DNA of 64,000 bases from contig CM066312.1 in NCBI GenBank assembly GCA_033807775.1, positions 23,285,696 through 23,349,695 on the forward strand, written 5' to 3'. Positions 45,001-56,108 of the stretch are shown here, piece by piece; the stretch's first letter is position 1; each line of letters begins with the position of its first letter. The notes below the pieces were generated by a model. The model ran no database searches. It saw nothing but the letters and a program-made list of their open reading frames with translations, and had not been told where the DNA came from. The position numbers and the translations under genes were made by a program. Origin of the DNA: Saussurea involucrata (taxonomy: Eukaryota > Streptophyta > Magnoliopsida > Asterales > Asteraceae).

Positions 45001-45294
45001 TTTCACATGACGGATTCAAGGAAGCGTTTAGATGATGAGTCAACTATCATAACTTTGGAAAGTATCGAGGTTAACGACACACTCACTCATATAGGGAGAC
45101 ATTGGAAGGGTTGTAAAAAACGTAATGATTAAGGAACAAGAGTACCTATTTGGTACTAGTGATGGTGTTAATAAGATTAAAATCCTTAAGATTCAGAAAT
45201 GACATGGTAGATAATTAATAGACAAGGACTAAGAATCCTCAACACTCTAACCAGTATAATTCCGAGGATGGAATTCCTTAAAGGATGGGAGATT
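42061..45294 (+). other. E1 interior, non-coding
   Basis: No gag or pol motif was found in any frame over 3.2 kb; only short frames occur. A Tourist-like MITE sits at 44156-44378. The end CCTTAAAGGATGGGAGATT is the purine tract next to the 3' LTR. Confidence 0.75.
44153..44381. mobile_element. Tourist-like MITE (PIF/Harbinger), with TAA duplication
   Basis: The element is 44156-44378 (223 bases) with ends GGGGGTGTTTTGTTCGCA and TGCGAACCAAACGCCCCC, inverted to each other with two mismatches. The flanking 3-bp duplication TAA lies at 44153-44155 and 44379-44381. Sub-terminal AATTCCATTCC words are inverted as well. It has no coding capacity. TIR and TAA/TTA target are typical of Tourist MITEs. 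Confidence 0.88.
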
Positions 45295-47764
45295 TGTGAC
45301 ACCCCAAAATGGAACAAATAAAGAATTATGAAAAAAAGGAAAATGAAATAAATAAAATAGGTTTTTATTATTGTACCCAAAATGTGATGGAAAAAGTTTA
45401 AGAAGGGCTAATTCTGTCATTTAGTGAAAATGATAGATGAATAAATGGGTTTGAAGTTGATTTGGATCAAAATGTTAACAATTGTGTAAGGAAGGGGGCC
45501 GAATGTAATACTCAGATAGTTTGGGGGGCGAATATCATATTTCTCAAAGTTTAGGAGCTGTTTTGCAAACAGTAAAAGTTTGTTTGGAGATGGCGACTTG
45601 ACGACGGTTTTTAGCTATTTTGTCTTATTTCTTCAACTAATAAGCCAAAAAGAATCAGATATACATAGAGAGCATTAGGTAAGGAAGAGAAGGGTTCAAA
45701 TCATTCATAAAATCGTTGAGGTTTGAGAGAGAAATCCGAGTTTGAAGTTCAAACTCAATGGTCTCGGTTTTTCGTTGATTGAAGGTAGTTGTCTATACTA
45801 ATATTTGATTTCTTCATGATTCGGTTCGCTTTTAAGTTCTCCATCAAACCCCAATAGCCTTATATCCCCTATTTGCGTTTATATTGCTCGAGTTGATGAT
45901 CAATGTTTTGTTAAGTTTTGTTTAAAATCGAAATCTAAATATCAAGATTTAGAACTCATTTCTTGTAGAAAAATTGTGTTCTTTATGTCAATACGTTGGT
46001 AAAAATATTACCGAAATTTTGGTGCAAAAAGAATGAAGGAAAAGAGTTAAAAACGAGTGAAAATGGAGCTCAAAAATATTAAATACGTACATCCATGGCT
46101 GCTGGGTCGACCGGGTTGTGGTCTGGTCAAGAATTTGACCTGCGTGTGTCGGTGCCGGGTTATGGCTTCGTAACGGGTTGACCCGTATGTGCTTTATTTG
46201 TTTAAAAATAGTGTTTTGCAAGAGGCTGGGTTCGAACCCGTGACCTCAAACGTGTGAAGCAATAGCCTAACCAAATAAATTGTGGAGTTGTTTGTTGTTA
46301 TAGCTCTCAAGAATCTATTTATGTTTAGTACCTATTTATTTTTAAAACAAAAACCGATGTCAAGGGAGGTTCAAACTATGAACCATTTTATTTTCTCATT
46401 TTATAAAAACCACATAAATTTAATATTTATTTTAGTTTCATAAAGTTGTATTATAGTCCTCGAAGTTCCAAAAATATGATTTATGCCACAATAGTATTTT
46501 AGAAACTTAGGCAAATTTTTCTACGGACTAAGAATATGAAAATTTTCACTCGATTTCAATTATTTATCTTTTTGGAAATTACCAAGATGTCCCTACGATT
46601 AAATTCAAGCACTAAAGTGTGTATTTCGTTATAGTGAAATTTCTGAAATATTTATACAGTTAGGAATTGATGATTTATTTACTTATTTTAAAGAGGTGAT
46701 TAGATCAAATCACTTATTTATTTAAGTGATTTAAGAATGGGATTGAAATGTCGTTTTTTGAGTTAACAACTACTGGGATGATTTAATGTGGAATGGAGAT
46801 TTTATATAATTATAAGAGGATTAATTTGACTTTTTGGGAAGTCATTGAGTTATAGACTTGGGTGTTTGACCGAATTGACAAAGGGTTGACTTTTGAGTGG
46901 TTCGACCCACATGGATTTTAATGGGGGGGGGGGGGGGGGTTCAAATTGAGTTATTTTAGGCATATTAGGATGTTTGGATATGGAGTTTGACTTTAGGTTG
47001 GGTCATAGTTGACCTTTATTAACTTTTGGAGAAATAAATTATTAATTGGATACGATGATATGAAATGTGTAGGTTTTCATTCTAGAGCTATCAGTAGTCG
47101 ATCTACATTTATGGACAGGTGAGTCTTCATGAGACTTACAATGGGATGCATACATATGTACAAATTTATTTTGAGCATTGTATGATTTCTATGGTGAATG
47201 TTATGCATGATAATGATTTAAATACATGCTATCGGTATATGTTTACATTTATGCGGAGTTTTGGGAGTATGCATGCTAGTTGTTTTCCGGTTTTTGAACA
47301 TATTTAGCATGCTTGAGTTTTCAGTTGGTTTATATTGCACGAATTGTACATGGTTTGGTATATGAGATGTCAGTTTGGTTTGTCACACTTAATGGGAGGC
47401 ACGGGCCCGAAATGGGTGTTGGTTCTGTGTGAGCCGTACACACTAGGGGATGCATGTGACATCACAGCACGACCCCGTAATGAGTTATTGGTTATAGTGA
47501 ACCGTACACACCCAGGGAATGCTTGCAACTTATCAGTCCTTACTTGATGAGACAATTATGAGGTCTCTTTTCTTTCAGTGTTGCATGTTTTTTAGATAAT
47601 GTTTGGTACATATTTTACATATTAACCATGTGTGATGTGAAATGATTTTGTTGATGCAAACCATGAACTCACTAAGCTTTATAAGCTGACTATAGTATGC
47701 ATCTTAGGGACAGAAGATTGCAGGTTTGACAAACGAAAAGGACAGACATAAAGACTTGCCTAGT
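45295..47764 (+). repeat. E1 3' LTR, cut at its right end
   Basis: It starts TGTGACACCCCAAAATGG. It aligns with the three segments of the 5' LTR without MULE-1 or the TR-GAG-like element, so it is their empty site. It is cut at CTAGT by the Athila-like element; about 220 LTR bases are missing. A 17-base G run at 46923-46939 replaces a GATGGG of the 5' LTR. Confidence 0.88.
46923..46939 (+). repeat. G17 homopolymer
   Basis: Seventeen G in the E1 3' LTR where the 5' LTR has ATGATGGGTCAAA. Confidence 0.9.
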
Positions 47765-49339
47765 TGATAACTCTATTTTTAGAGTTATTATTTCCTTTTA
47801 TTTTACATTTTATTTTGTCAAATTCAGCCATTTCACCTCTCAAAACCCCCATTCTTGGTATAATTCTTGAAAATGAGCAAAAAGAGTAAACCATAGTCTT
47901 TAATAAATTATTTGGTGGAATTTGGGTGTTTTTCACGTTTTATCCTGCAGTGACCACTGTAGTGCCCACTCCGGCTTCCCACTGTTCGAGCAAATCAAGA
48001 AGAAGACAAAAGAAACTACTAGTTGGGATTTAATTTTCTGGAGTTTAGAAGGTTCAAATAACAGGGAAATATGGGCTGGAGAAGTACAAAGTAGCTTCCT
48101 TAAAGATGACAACAAGTACACCTTCTTGTACTTAGAGATTGACTTGGCAAAGGATCTATTGGGTAAAAGGATTATCCAAAGTGGCTAATGTTCAGTTTAA
48201 ACCAGCAGTCTTTACCCTTTAGAAGACCCACCTCTTTTGTGTAATACCCAACTCTTTCTCCTAGTATATAAAGGAGCACTTGGGTATCATTTATGATCAT
48301 CCTTGAGTTTTTGCTTAGCCTTAAATTCTCTCAACTACCACATTAGCTTTAGTCTTTTATTTACTGCAGTAACTAGCTTTAATTTTCAGTATTTTACTTT
48401 CTTAGTTTAATTGTAGTTCGCAATACACAGTGACAGGGACGAACCCTCGTTCCCCACTGTGAGTTCTATTCAAGTCACTTTCAGTTTAATTATGTGCAAA
48501 TTCTACTCTTTTGTTTTCTTTACTTTAGTTATGGGCTAAACATCCTTTGGGATGTAGGAAGGAGAAGTACCTGGATTTTATTAAAAATGCTTGAGTAATC
48601 TTTATACTTAGAATATTTGTTGTTTTGGTCATTCATTCTCGATATTTACCCAAGGATGCGAACAAGCCGATCACTTGCAAGGATATAAAGTCTAGTTCTT
48701 AACTTAGAAATAGGTAGAACGTAGTGACACGAGCTTGAATGATGCTAGGGGATTCGAAAGAATTCTTATGACACTTACGAAAGTGAGGTCGGCACAGTGA
48801 GCAAATCTCAACCCACTGGAGTAGTAGGCAAGCTAATTTGTGTATTAAAAACACTTAGAGTATTTGTCTCTACACATTCCATCGAGACCTGAAAAGGTCC
48901 ATTTTTGAGATTACCATTGACAAAACAATAAGTACTAAGAGTATGGAATTTTTATCTAAACGGTGTGAGTATTTTGTAACCGGGCTTTTCTAATGAAAAT
49001 GTCTACCTCGAATACAAGGATCACTTTTAGGACCGAGTATTTAGTATAAAATCTAGGGAAAATCTAACCTATATTCCTCCTTTTAAAATATCAGTAAAAT
49101 CGTCAAAGTAGCTATTTCACCAACCAAACCAAAGTATTATTTTCCTCTCTAGTTGAAACTTGTAAAAGGAGCTCATGAGAACCGTATTGTCTTGATTGTC
49201 CAGTCTCTGTGGATTCGATTCTGGTATTTTACCAACTATTACTTGCTGTGACGATCATAGTGGACAGTGTACACTTGCACTTCCCGCTGTGGACAGTTTG
49301 CAACCCACTGTGAATTAAACACATATTTCGCACGTGGCA
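47765..49339 (+). repeat. 5' LTR of Athila-like element
   Basis: It runs from TGATAACTCTATTTTTAGAG to CACGTGGCA. It contains the words GTGACCACTGTAGTGCCCAC, CCCCACTGTGAG, CCCGCTGTGG and CCCACTGTG, a motif that recurs in the coding part. TATATAAAG at 48265. Confidence 0.88.
48265..48273 (+). promoter_or_regulatory. TATA box in Athila-like LTR
   Basis: TATATAAAG about 500 bases into the LTR. Confidence 0.5.
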
Positions 49340-49345
49340 AGTTTT

Positions 49346-49363
49346 TGGCGCCGTTGCCGGGGA
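49346..49363 (+). other. Primer binding site, Asp tRNA
   Basis: TGGCGCCGTTGCCGGGGA, seven bases into the interior, complementary to plant tRNA-Asp. Confidence 0.9.
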
Positions 49364-49441
49364 CTGGCGTGATTTTAAATCTCAAGACATTAGTTTTTAT
49401 TCGAGCCCGAGTAACTCGTTTTTCTAAGCTGTTCGTGTTGT

Positions 49442-51390
49442 ATGCCACGGCGACAACTCGAACATTTGGTTCCAATAGATCTTGAAATAGAAAAAACGTT
49501 GCGAAAAACACGAAGAAGCAAGAAAACAAATCGACAACCCACTGTGATCCCCACTATGAACATGGCAGCAGTACCACCACCTATAGTGGAGACCACAGTG
49601 ACGATTGCCTATAGCAAAGATCGAAAAATACGGGATTACGCTACTTCCGGAGCTAATGACTTAAGCTCCGGGATTCTAAGGCCCAACATTGTTGCAAACC
49701 ATTTTGAACTCAAATCGGTGATGTTTCAAATGATCCAAGCCATGGGTCAGTTTGGAGGATCACCATCTGAGGATCCGCACTCGCACTTAAAATCTTTCTC
49801 GGAAATGACTGATTCCTTTCAGTTACAAGGTGTGAGTGATGAAGCATTAAGACTAAGACTTTTTCCTTTTTCACTAAGGGATAAGGCAAAGTCATGGCTG
49901 AACTCACATGCACCTCACTCGATAACCACTTGGCAAGAACTTGCCGATAAATTTTTGCAAAAATACTTTCCTCCAACGAGGAATGTAAGGTTTCGAAATG
50001 ATATAATTTTGTTTAGGCAAGAAGAAGATGAGGCTGTTTCGGATGCATGGGAACGATTTAAAGATTTACTTCGAAAGTGCCCACATCATGGCATCCCACA
50101 TTGCATCCAATTGGAGACCTTTTACAATGGTCTTTCCAATGCAGCCAAAATCATTTTAGATGCAACAGCCGGTGGAACATTCACGAGTAAAACCTACAAT
50201 GAAGGATATCAAATCTTAGAAAAAGTGTCCAACAACAATACCGAGTGGTCAAATCCTAGAGCAGTAGTACCAAAGACCAACACCATCGATTCTGAAGCGC
50301 TCAAAACCATGAATGCGCAGTTAGTGGCTTAACAAAAATCGTTTTGAACCAAAATAGAGGCCAAGTCAATTCTGCAACTCATCTAGCCAAAAACTGCTCC
50401 CTCTGTGGAGAGGAGCATCTTTTTGACTATTGTCCAGCAAATCCCGAAGCCATTAATGTTATAGGGACAAATCCAAGAAACAATCCGTACTCACAAACCT
50501 ATAATCCAGGATGGAGAAATCACCCAAATTTCTCTTGGGCTGGTAATCCAGGACTCCAACCCCACGGGGCGAGTCATACCCAGCAAAGACCACACAATCC
50601 CCCTGGATTTCGGCAACATCACAGTGGGCAGTCCCCACAGAACTTTCACCAAGGGCAGTCCTCACAACCATACCAACCACGATCCAATCAACCAGCTGAG
50701 GGTCAACAATCGATTGAATCAATTCTCAAGGGTTTTATGAATCAAACTCAAGCAACCATTAGGAACATAGAGACTCAAGTAGGACAACTAGCTGTTGAAG
50801 TCAAGAATAGACCACCAGGGACGTTACCTAGTGACACCGAACACGCCAAGGTGATAGGGAAAGAGCATGTCAAGTCCATAACACTGAGGAGTGGAAAGGA
50901 TCTGAAAGATATCGTTTTTGAGTCTGATGATTCGCCTCAAATACCCACTGTGAGCACCACAGTGGGCACTTCTCAAGTCACTGTGATCCCCACAGTGGGG
51001 ACCGACATCCCTGACCTTCTCACTCTTGGACCTGTCCCAAAACCTACTGTTCCAAAGCCAATACCACAGCAAACTCAAATTGACCCACGAAGTATTCCTT
51101 TTCCTGAAAGAATGAAGCCGAAAAATGTCGATGTTCAATTCAAAAAATTCTTAGACATTTTTCAACAACTTCACATTAACATACCTTTGGTAGAGGCTCT
51201 CGAGCAAATGCCAAGCTATGTTAAATTTTTAAAGGATATTTTGAACAAAAAGAGAAAATTGGGTGAGTTTGAAACTGTGGCTTTGACCGAAGAATGTAGT
51301 GCCCTCCTTACTAGCAAGATTCCACCTAAGTTGAAAGACCCGGGTAGTTTCACCATTCCATGCACAATAGGAGGACAAGAAGTAGGTTAA
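49442..51390 (+). pseudogene. Athila-like gag, broken
   Basis: The first open part (49442-50332) has the retrotransposon gag domain: HLKSFSEMTDSFQLQGVSDE, FPFSLRDKAKSWLNS, FLQKYFPPTRNVRFRNDI and LETFYNGL. Two stops near 50330-50350 separate it from the second part. That part begins with a short zinc knuckle CSLCGEEHLFDYC, then a Pro/Gln/His-rich linker, the IETQVGQLAVEVKN segment, a HVKSITLRSGKDL motif typical of Athila/Tat, and PFPERMKPKNVDVQFKKFLD. It ends with a TAA at 51388, just before the protease motif. The linker encodes PTVSTTVGTSQVTVIPTVGT, where the DNA is made of CCCACTGTG-type words. Confidence 0.85.
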
Positions 51391-51930
51391 GCACTCTGTG
51401 ATCTAGGAGCTAGTGTCAACCTGATGCCATTATCCATTTTTAACAAATTAGGTATTGGAGAAGCTAGACCCACAACCGTGACTTTACAACTAGCCGACCG
51501 GTCCATTGCTTACCCAAAGGGAAAAATAGAAGACGTTTTGGTCCAAGTGGATAAATTTATCTTCCCTGACGATTTTCTAGTTCTAGATTATGAGGCCGAT
51601 AAAGGGATCCCAATCATCTTAGGACGTCCGTTTCTTGCAACCGGACGAACTTTGATTCATGTGCACAAAGGAGAACTCACGATGAGAGTTAATGACCAAG
51701 AGGTAACATTCAATGTGTTTAAATCCCTTAAGTATATAGACACCGAAGACTGCTTTGCTTTAAGTTCGATTTATGGATCCTACAGTCTTGATACAGTGTC
51801 CACAGTGGGGAGTGAGAGTGAGCACTCTGACCTTGAGAGTGATGACACTTTTGAGGATGAGTGTAACGAAATAGTGGCAACCTTTGAACCTTTGGATTTT
51901 AAGGACAGAAATGTTCAGCCCCTTCAATAG
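51391..51930 (+). pseudogene. Athila-like aspartic protease region
   Basis: The active-site motif is ALCDLGASVNLMP at about 51391-51429, directly after a TAA. The DLGAS form is characteristic of Athila/Tat. GIPIILGRPFLATGRTL is the second conserved loop. The frame ends with a TAG at 51928, shortly before reverse transcriptase. Confidence 0.82.
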
Positions 51931-51971
51931 AACACCCTCCCGAGTTAGAGCTTAAACCATTTCCTTCCCAT

Positions 51972-53640
51972 TTGAAATATGCTTATCTCGCTAAAGATAA
52001 TAAACTTCCCGTTATTATCTCCTCCAAACTTAGCGAAAACCAAGAACAAAGTCTGATTGATTTATTGATAAAGCATAAGAAGGCAATAGGTTGGACCATA
52101 GCGGACATTAGAGGTATTAGCCCCTCTTTATGTCAACATAAGATTAACTTGGAGAGTGACCACCCTGGGAAAGTCCAACCTCAAAGAAGGTTAAATCCCA
52201 TCATGAAGGAGGTAGTTAAGAAAGAAGTTTTGAAGTTGTTAGATGCCGGTATTATCTATCCTATTGCTAGTAGTAGTTGGGTGAGCCCTGTCCAATGTGT
52301 CCCTAAAAAGGGAGGGACGACCGTAGTGAAGAACGAAAAGAACGAGCTCATTCCCACTAGAACTGTCACAAGATGGAGAATATGCATGGACTATAGACAA
52401 CTCAACTTGGCCACTAAGAAAGACCATTTTCCCTTACCTTTCATCGACCAAATGCTTGATAGGTTAGCGGGAAATGAATTTTATTGTTTTCTAGATGGAT
52501 ACTCCGGATACAACCAAATCCACATCGCCCCCGAGGACCAAGAAAAGACCACCTTTACTTGTCCCTACGGTACTTTTGCATTCCGGAGAATGCCATTTGG
52601 ATTATGTAATGCCCCAGCCACTTTCCAACGTTGTATGATGGCCATTTTCACCGATATGATTGAGGACACCATAGAAGTTTTTATGGATGACTTTTCTATG
52701 ATAGGGACATCATTCGACAACTGCCTAGGAAATCTAGAGAAAAGCCTAGTGAGATGTGAGACCCACGACCTTATTTTAAATTGGGAAAAATGTCATTTTA
52801 TGGTAGAAGAGGGTATTGTCCTAGGCCATCTTGTCTCAAAAAGAGGGTTAGAAGTCGATAAAGCGAAGCTTGAGGTAGTGGCACAACTTCCTGAACCCAC
52901 AACTGTGAAAGGCATTGGAAGTTTTTTAGGTCACGCAGGTTTTTATAGGAGGTTCATCAAAGATTTTTCGAAAATAACAAAACCCCTATGCAACCTGTTA
53001 CAGCACGAAAAAGATTTCATTTTTACAAAAGAATGCCGAGATGCTTTTGAAACAATCAAAGAAGCCTTAGTCACAGCACCCATAGTGACCACTCCTGACT
53101 GGTCACTCCCATTCGAAGTAATGTGTGACGCCAGCGATTGGGCTGTGGGGGCTGTTCTCGGACAGAAAAGAACAAAGTTTTTCACCCCATTTATTATGCA
53201 AGTAAAACACTGATTGAAGCTCAGATTAATTACACAGTAACTGAAAAAGAATTACCTGCGGTGGTGTTTGCTTTTGATCGTTTCAGGTCATGCTTGATAG
53301 GGACGAAGGTCATAGTGCACACAGATCATGCGGCGATAAAATACTTGATCAACAAGGCTGATTCCAAGCCACGCTTGATTAGGTGGGTTTTATTGCTGCA
53401 ATAATTTGACCTTGAGATCGTTGATAGGAAAGGAACAAGCAATCAGATAGCTGACCATCTGTCTAGGATCGAGAAGATAGTGGGCACTGTGGATCCCACT
53501 CCCGTCAGAGAGAATTTTCCCGATGAACAATTGTTATCAGCCCAACATCTCGAAAATAATATTCCTTGGAATGCTGACATTGCAAACTTTTTAGCAAGTG
53601 GACTGAAACCCCACGGGATAAGTGGACAACCATTTAAAAA
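51972..53640 (+). pseudogene. Athila-like reverse transcriptase-RNase H, broken
   Basis: The reverse transcriptase frame is open from 51972 to 53213: GWTIADIRGISPSLCQHKI, RRLNPIMKEVVKKEVLKLLD, RICMDYRQLNLATKKDHFPL, and the catalytic EVFMDDFSMIG (FMDD is the Athila form). RNase H starts with VMCDASDWAVGAVLGQ and then shifts frame near 53180 into YYASKTLIEAQINYTVTEKE and VHTDHAAIKYLI. A TAA follows at about 53402, where the last residues of the domain (QIADHLSRIE) continue. RNase H thus needs one frame correction and one codon change to match relatives. Confidence 0.85.
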
Positions 53641-54844
53641 GTTTACATGATATATGATAATATGTTTGGGACGACCCTTTCTTATACAAGATAGGGACAG
53701 ACCAAATATTAAGGCGTTGTATCCACGGGAGTGAGCAACATCAAATACTCCATGGTTGTCACACATCCCACTACGGTGGCCACTTTGGTGGAAACCGCAC
53801 TGCTGCAAAAATTTGCAAAGTGGGTTCTTTTGGCCCACTATGTTTAAAGACTCGTATGAATTTGTGAAAAGTTGTGAGCAATGTCAACGCACCGGGAACA
53901 TATCGCAAAGGAACGAAATGCCTCTTAACAACATTTTAGAGGTATAACTTTTTGATGTTTGGGGGATCGATTTCATGGGTCCCTTTCCAAATTCCAATAA
54001 TAATTTTTATATCTTGGTTGCGGTAGACTATGTTTCAAAATAGGTGGAAGCCATTGCGTGTCATTCTAATGATGCCAATACCGTGGTAAAGTTTTTGCAT
54101 AAAAACATTTTCACTTGATTTGGAACACCACGGGCATTGATTAGTGACGAAGGCACCCATTTTGTAAACAAAGTCATGGCCTCGGTCCTTTCTAAATATG
54201 ACATACATCATAGAGTGGCCACCGCATACCATCCACAAACCAACGGTTTAGCCGAGCTTTCAAACCGTGAGATCAAAGGAATTTTGGAAAAAGTTGTTAA
54301 ACCGCACCGCAAAGATTGGTCAACCAAACTTGATGATGCTCTTTGGGCCTATCGCACGGCCTACAAAACTCCCTTGGGAATGTCTCCGTTTAAATTGGTT
54401 TTTGGCAAAGCTTGCCATTTACCGATTGAATTGGAGCACAAGGCATTTTGGGCCCTTAAAGAGCTTAACATGAGTGAGGATGCTGCGGGAATTAAGCGAA
54501 GTTTACAATTGCATGAGTTAGAAGAATTGCGTTACCAGTCTTATGAAAACGCAAAGTTGTACAAGGAAAAGACCAAGATGTAGCATGATCGAAGAATCAA
54601 CCATAGGGAGTTCATGGAGTGACAACAAGTATTATTGTTCAATTCCCGTCTTAAACTCTTTCCAGGAAAGCTAAAATCACGCTGGACGGGACCATACACC
54701 ATTGTCATGGTGAGTCTCTTTGGAACAGTGGAGTTAAAGTCCCCACAGTCTGGTCAAACGTTCAAAGTCAATGGGCAGAGGGTGAAGCATTTTCTGAACG
54801 AGAGTGCCCACATTCCATCCCACTCTCAACCCCACTATGGTTAA
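53641..54844 (+). pseudogene. Athila-like integrase, broken
   Basis: The zinc-binding part (HYGGHFGG in one frame, then SCEQCQRTGNISQRNEMP) is followed by the core: DVWGIDFMGPFPNSNNNFYI, ALISDEGTHFVNKV, YHPQTNGLAELSNREIKGIL, which gives D, D and E. DALWAYRTAYKTPLGMSPF and GPYTIVMV follow to the end at 54844. In-frame stops are at about 53945 (TAA), 54041 (TAG where TGG is expected), 54116 (TGA where CGA is expected), 54581 (TAG where TGG is expected) and 54619 (TGA). Three of these fit C-to-T change on one strand or the other. Confidence 0.82.
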
Positions 54845-55080
54845 GAAACATCGGGACCACTTGTAAATATTTTATTTCAGTTGTTTGCTGGTTTTTTTTA
54901 TTATTTTTGGTCTTTTTAATTCTGCATGGTAGTTTGTTTTAACGTGTGTAGGAGAAAGTGCCACTTTTTGAAGAAAAGTCAAGGAAAGTACTTCGCAGTG
55001 GAGAAAATGCAAGTCCCTGCGCTCCCCACTCCAGAGCTAACGCGAGATTTGATAGATTTGGGGGCCCAATGCTGACACAC
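54845..55080 (+). other. Athila-like 3' non-coding stretch
   Basis: No gene is seen after the integrase stop. It ends GCTGACACAC at the Sirevirus insertion; CACAC (55076-55080) would be one copy of the target duplication. Confidence 0.6.
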
Positions 55081-55922
55081 TGTTGGTTCCCGTTTTGCTT
55101 TAATCAAGATTATCAGATCTATTAGTTCAGGTTTAAGGTTTGATGCGGAAGCGTATTTAAAGAACTAACAGATAAGTTTGATAGATTTAGAACAAACTAT
55201 AAATAAACAGTGAACAAAATATTATATCTCAAAGTTTACTGAATATATATATCAAGAACAGGTTTATGAACCGTGAGTAAGAAAAAGCTTTAAAACAGAT
55301 ATGACTCTTAAGGTGAATAAGCTTTTTGTGTTCTTAATGTTGTTGTGTTGTGTATTTGTGTGTTAGGAAGAACTCAACATGAGTCTTCCTTATATACTAC
55401 TCTAAAGGGAACCATAAAGCATATGCTACTATTCAAAAGGTACGTATGAGTAGTTGAGAGGATGTCGTGAACAGTTGCAAGGATGGCATGAACAGTCAGA
55501 CGTGTTATATTGCATTTAATGCAGCAGACGTCTAATATGTACTAAGCCCTACTGAGTCCAATCAGAGTTTGACACGTCGACGTTGGACAGGGCATGCTAC
55601 CATGCAAGTTGATGTACGAGTCCTTTAACAGTAGCAAGATATTATAAATATCTTCAAGTCTCAGTAAGGACCACAGAGGCTCTGTAATGAGTTACAGAGG
55701 TTCTGCGGTCTGGTCCTCTGGAGCAGTCTTCGCCGGATTCCGAGTCTTTGGTCTTCTTTGTTCGTAAGACAGAGCTTCTGTAGGAAGCCTCTGCTGCTTC
55801 TGTAGCTTCTTGATCTTGATTTCTCGGTAATGTCGGCAGAGCCTCTGTAAGAGGCTTTCTTCACTTAGACTATTTTTCACTACTTCTAAATACTTCTATG
55901 ATTAGGAAGATTGAAGCTAACA
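55081..55922 (-). repeat. 3' LTR of Sirevirus
   Basis: 842 bases; on the minus strand it runs from TGTTAGCTTCAATC to GGGAACCAACA. The first part on that strand is rich in CAGAGG/CTCTG words (plus strand 55674, 55696 and 55838). A TATA-like element read on the minus strand is at 55390-55398. Confidence 0.85.
55390..55398 (-). promoter_or_regulatory. TATA box in Sirevirus LTR
   Basis: AGTATATAA on the minus strand, about 530 bases into the LTR. Confidence 0.45.
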
Positions 55923-55935
55923 ATCTCCCCTTAAG
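55923..55935 (-). other. Polypurine tract of Sirevirus
   Basis: The minus strand reads ACTTAAGGGGAGAT directly before the LTR start TGTTAGC. Confidence 0.85.
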
Positions 55936-56108
55936 TAGTGAAAAATAAAAAAATTGAACTTGAGTTAAGTTTGGCTAAGTTAGATAAGACAGAGGTTAAA
56001 CAATACCTCAAAATTTCTTTCATTTAGAAATATGCCAGAGGCATTTTACATTTGAGTGCAATGAAAGATAAACTTTAACTTTGTTTGCAGAGATTGGAGG
56101 TCTGAGAA

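Larger units (their letters stand above)
29817..47764 (+). mobile_element. E1: large non-autonomous gypsy-type LTR element, host of nested insertions
   Basis: Two long LTR copies (from 29817 and from 45295) share sequence along their whole visible length. A Met-tRNA priming site follows the first, and a purine tract ends the interior. The 3.2-kb interior encodes nothing recognisable, so it is a LARD-like derivative. The text before its 3' LTR (ATTCCGAGGATGGAATTCC) resembles the chromovirus text before 12871. The 5' LTR is split by MULE-1 and by a small LTR element, and the 3' LTR is cut at 47764 by an Athila-like element. Confidence 0.8.
47765..55080 (+). mobile_element. Athila-like Ty3/gypsy element, cut by a Sirevirus
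   Basis: A 5' LTR of 1,575 bases, Asp-tRNA priming site, gag, DLGAS protease, FMDD reverse transcriptase, RNase H and integrase are in gypsy order on the plus strand. Its 3' LTR is not in the window, because the Sirevirus is inserted at 55081 downstream of integrase. Many stops and some frameshifts make it inactive. Confidence 0.9.
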
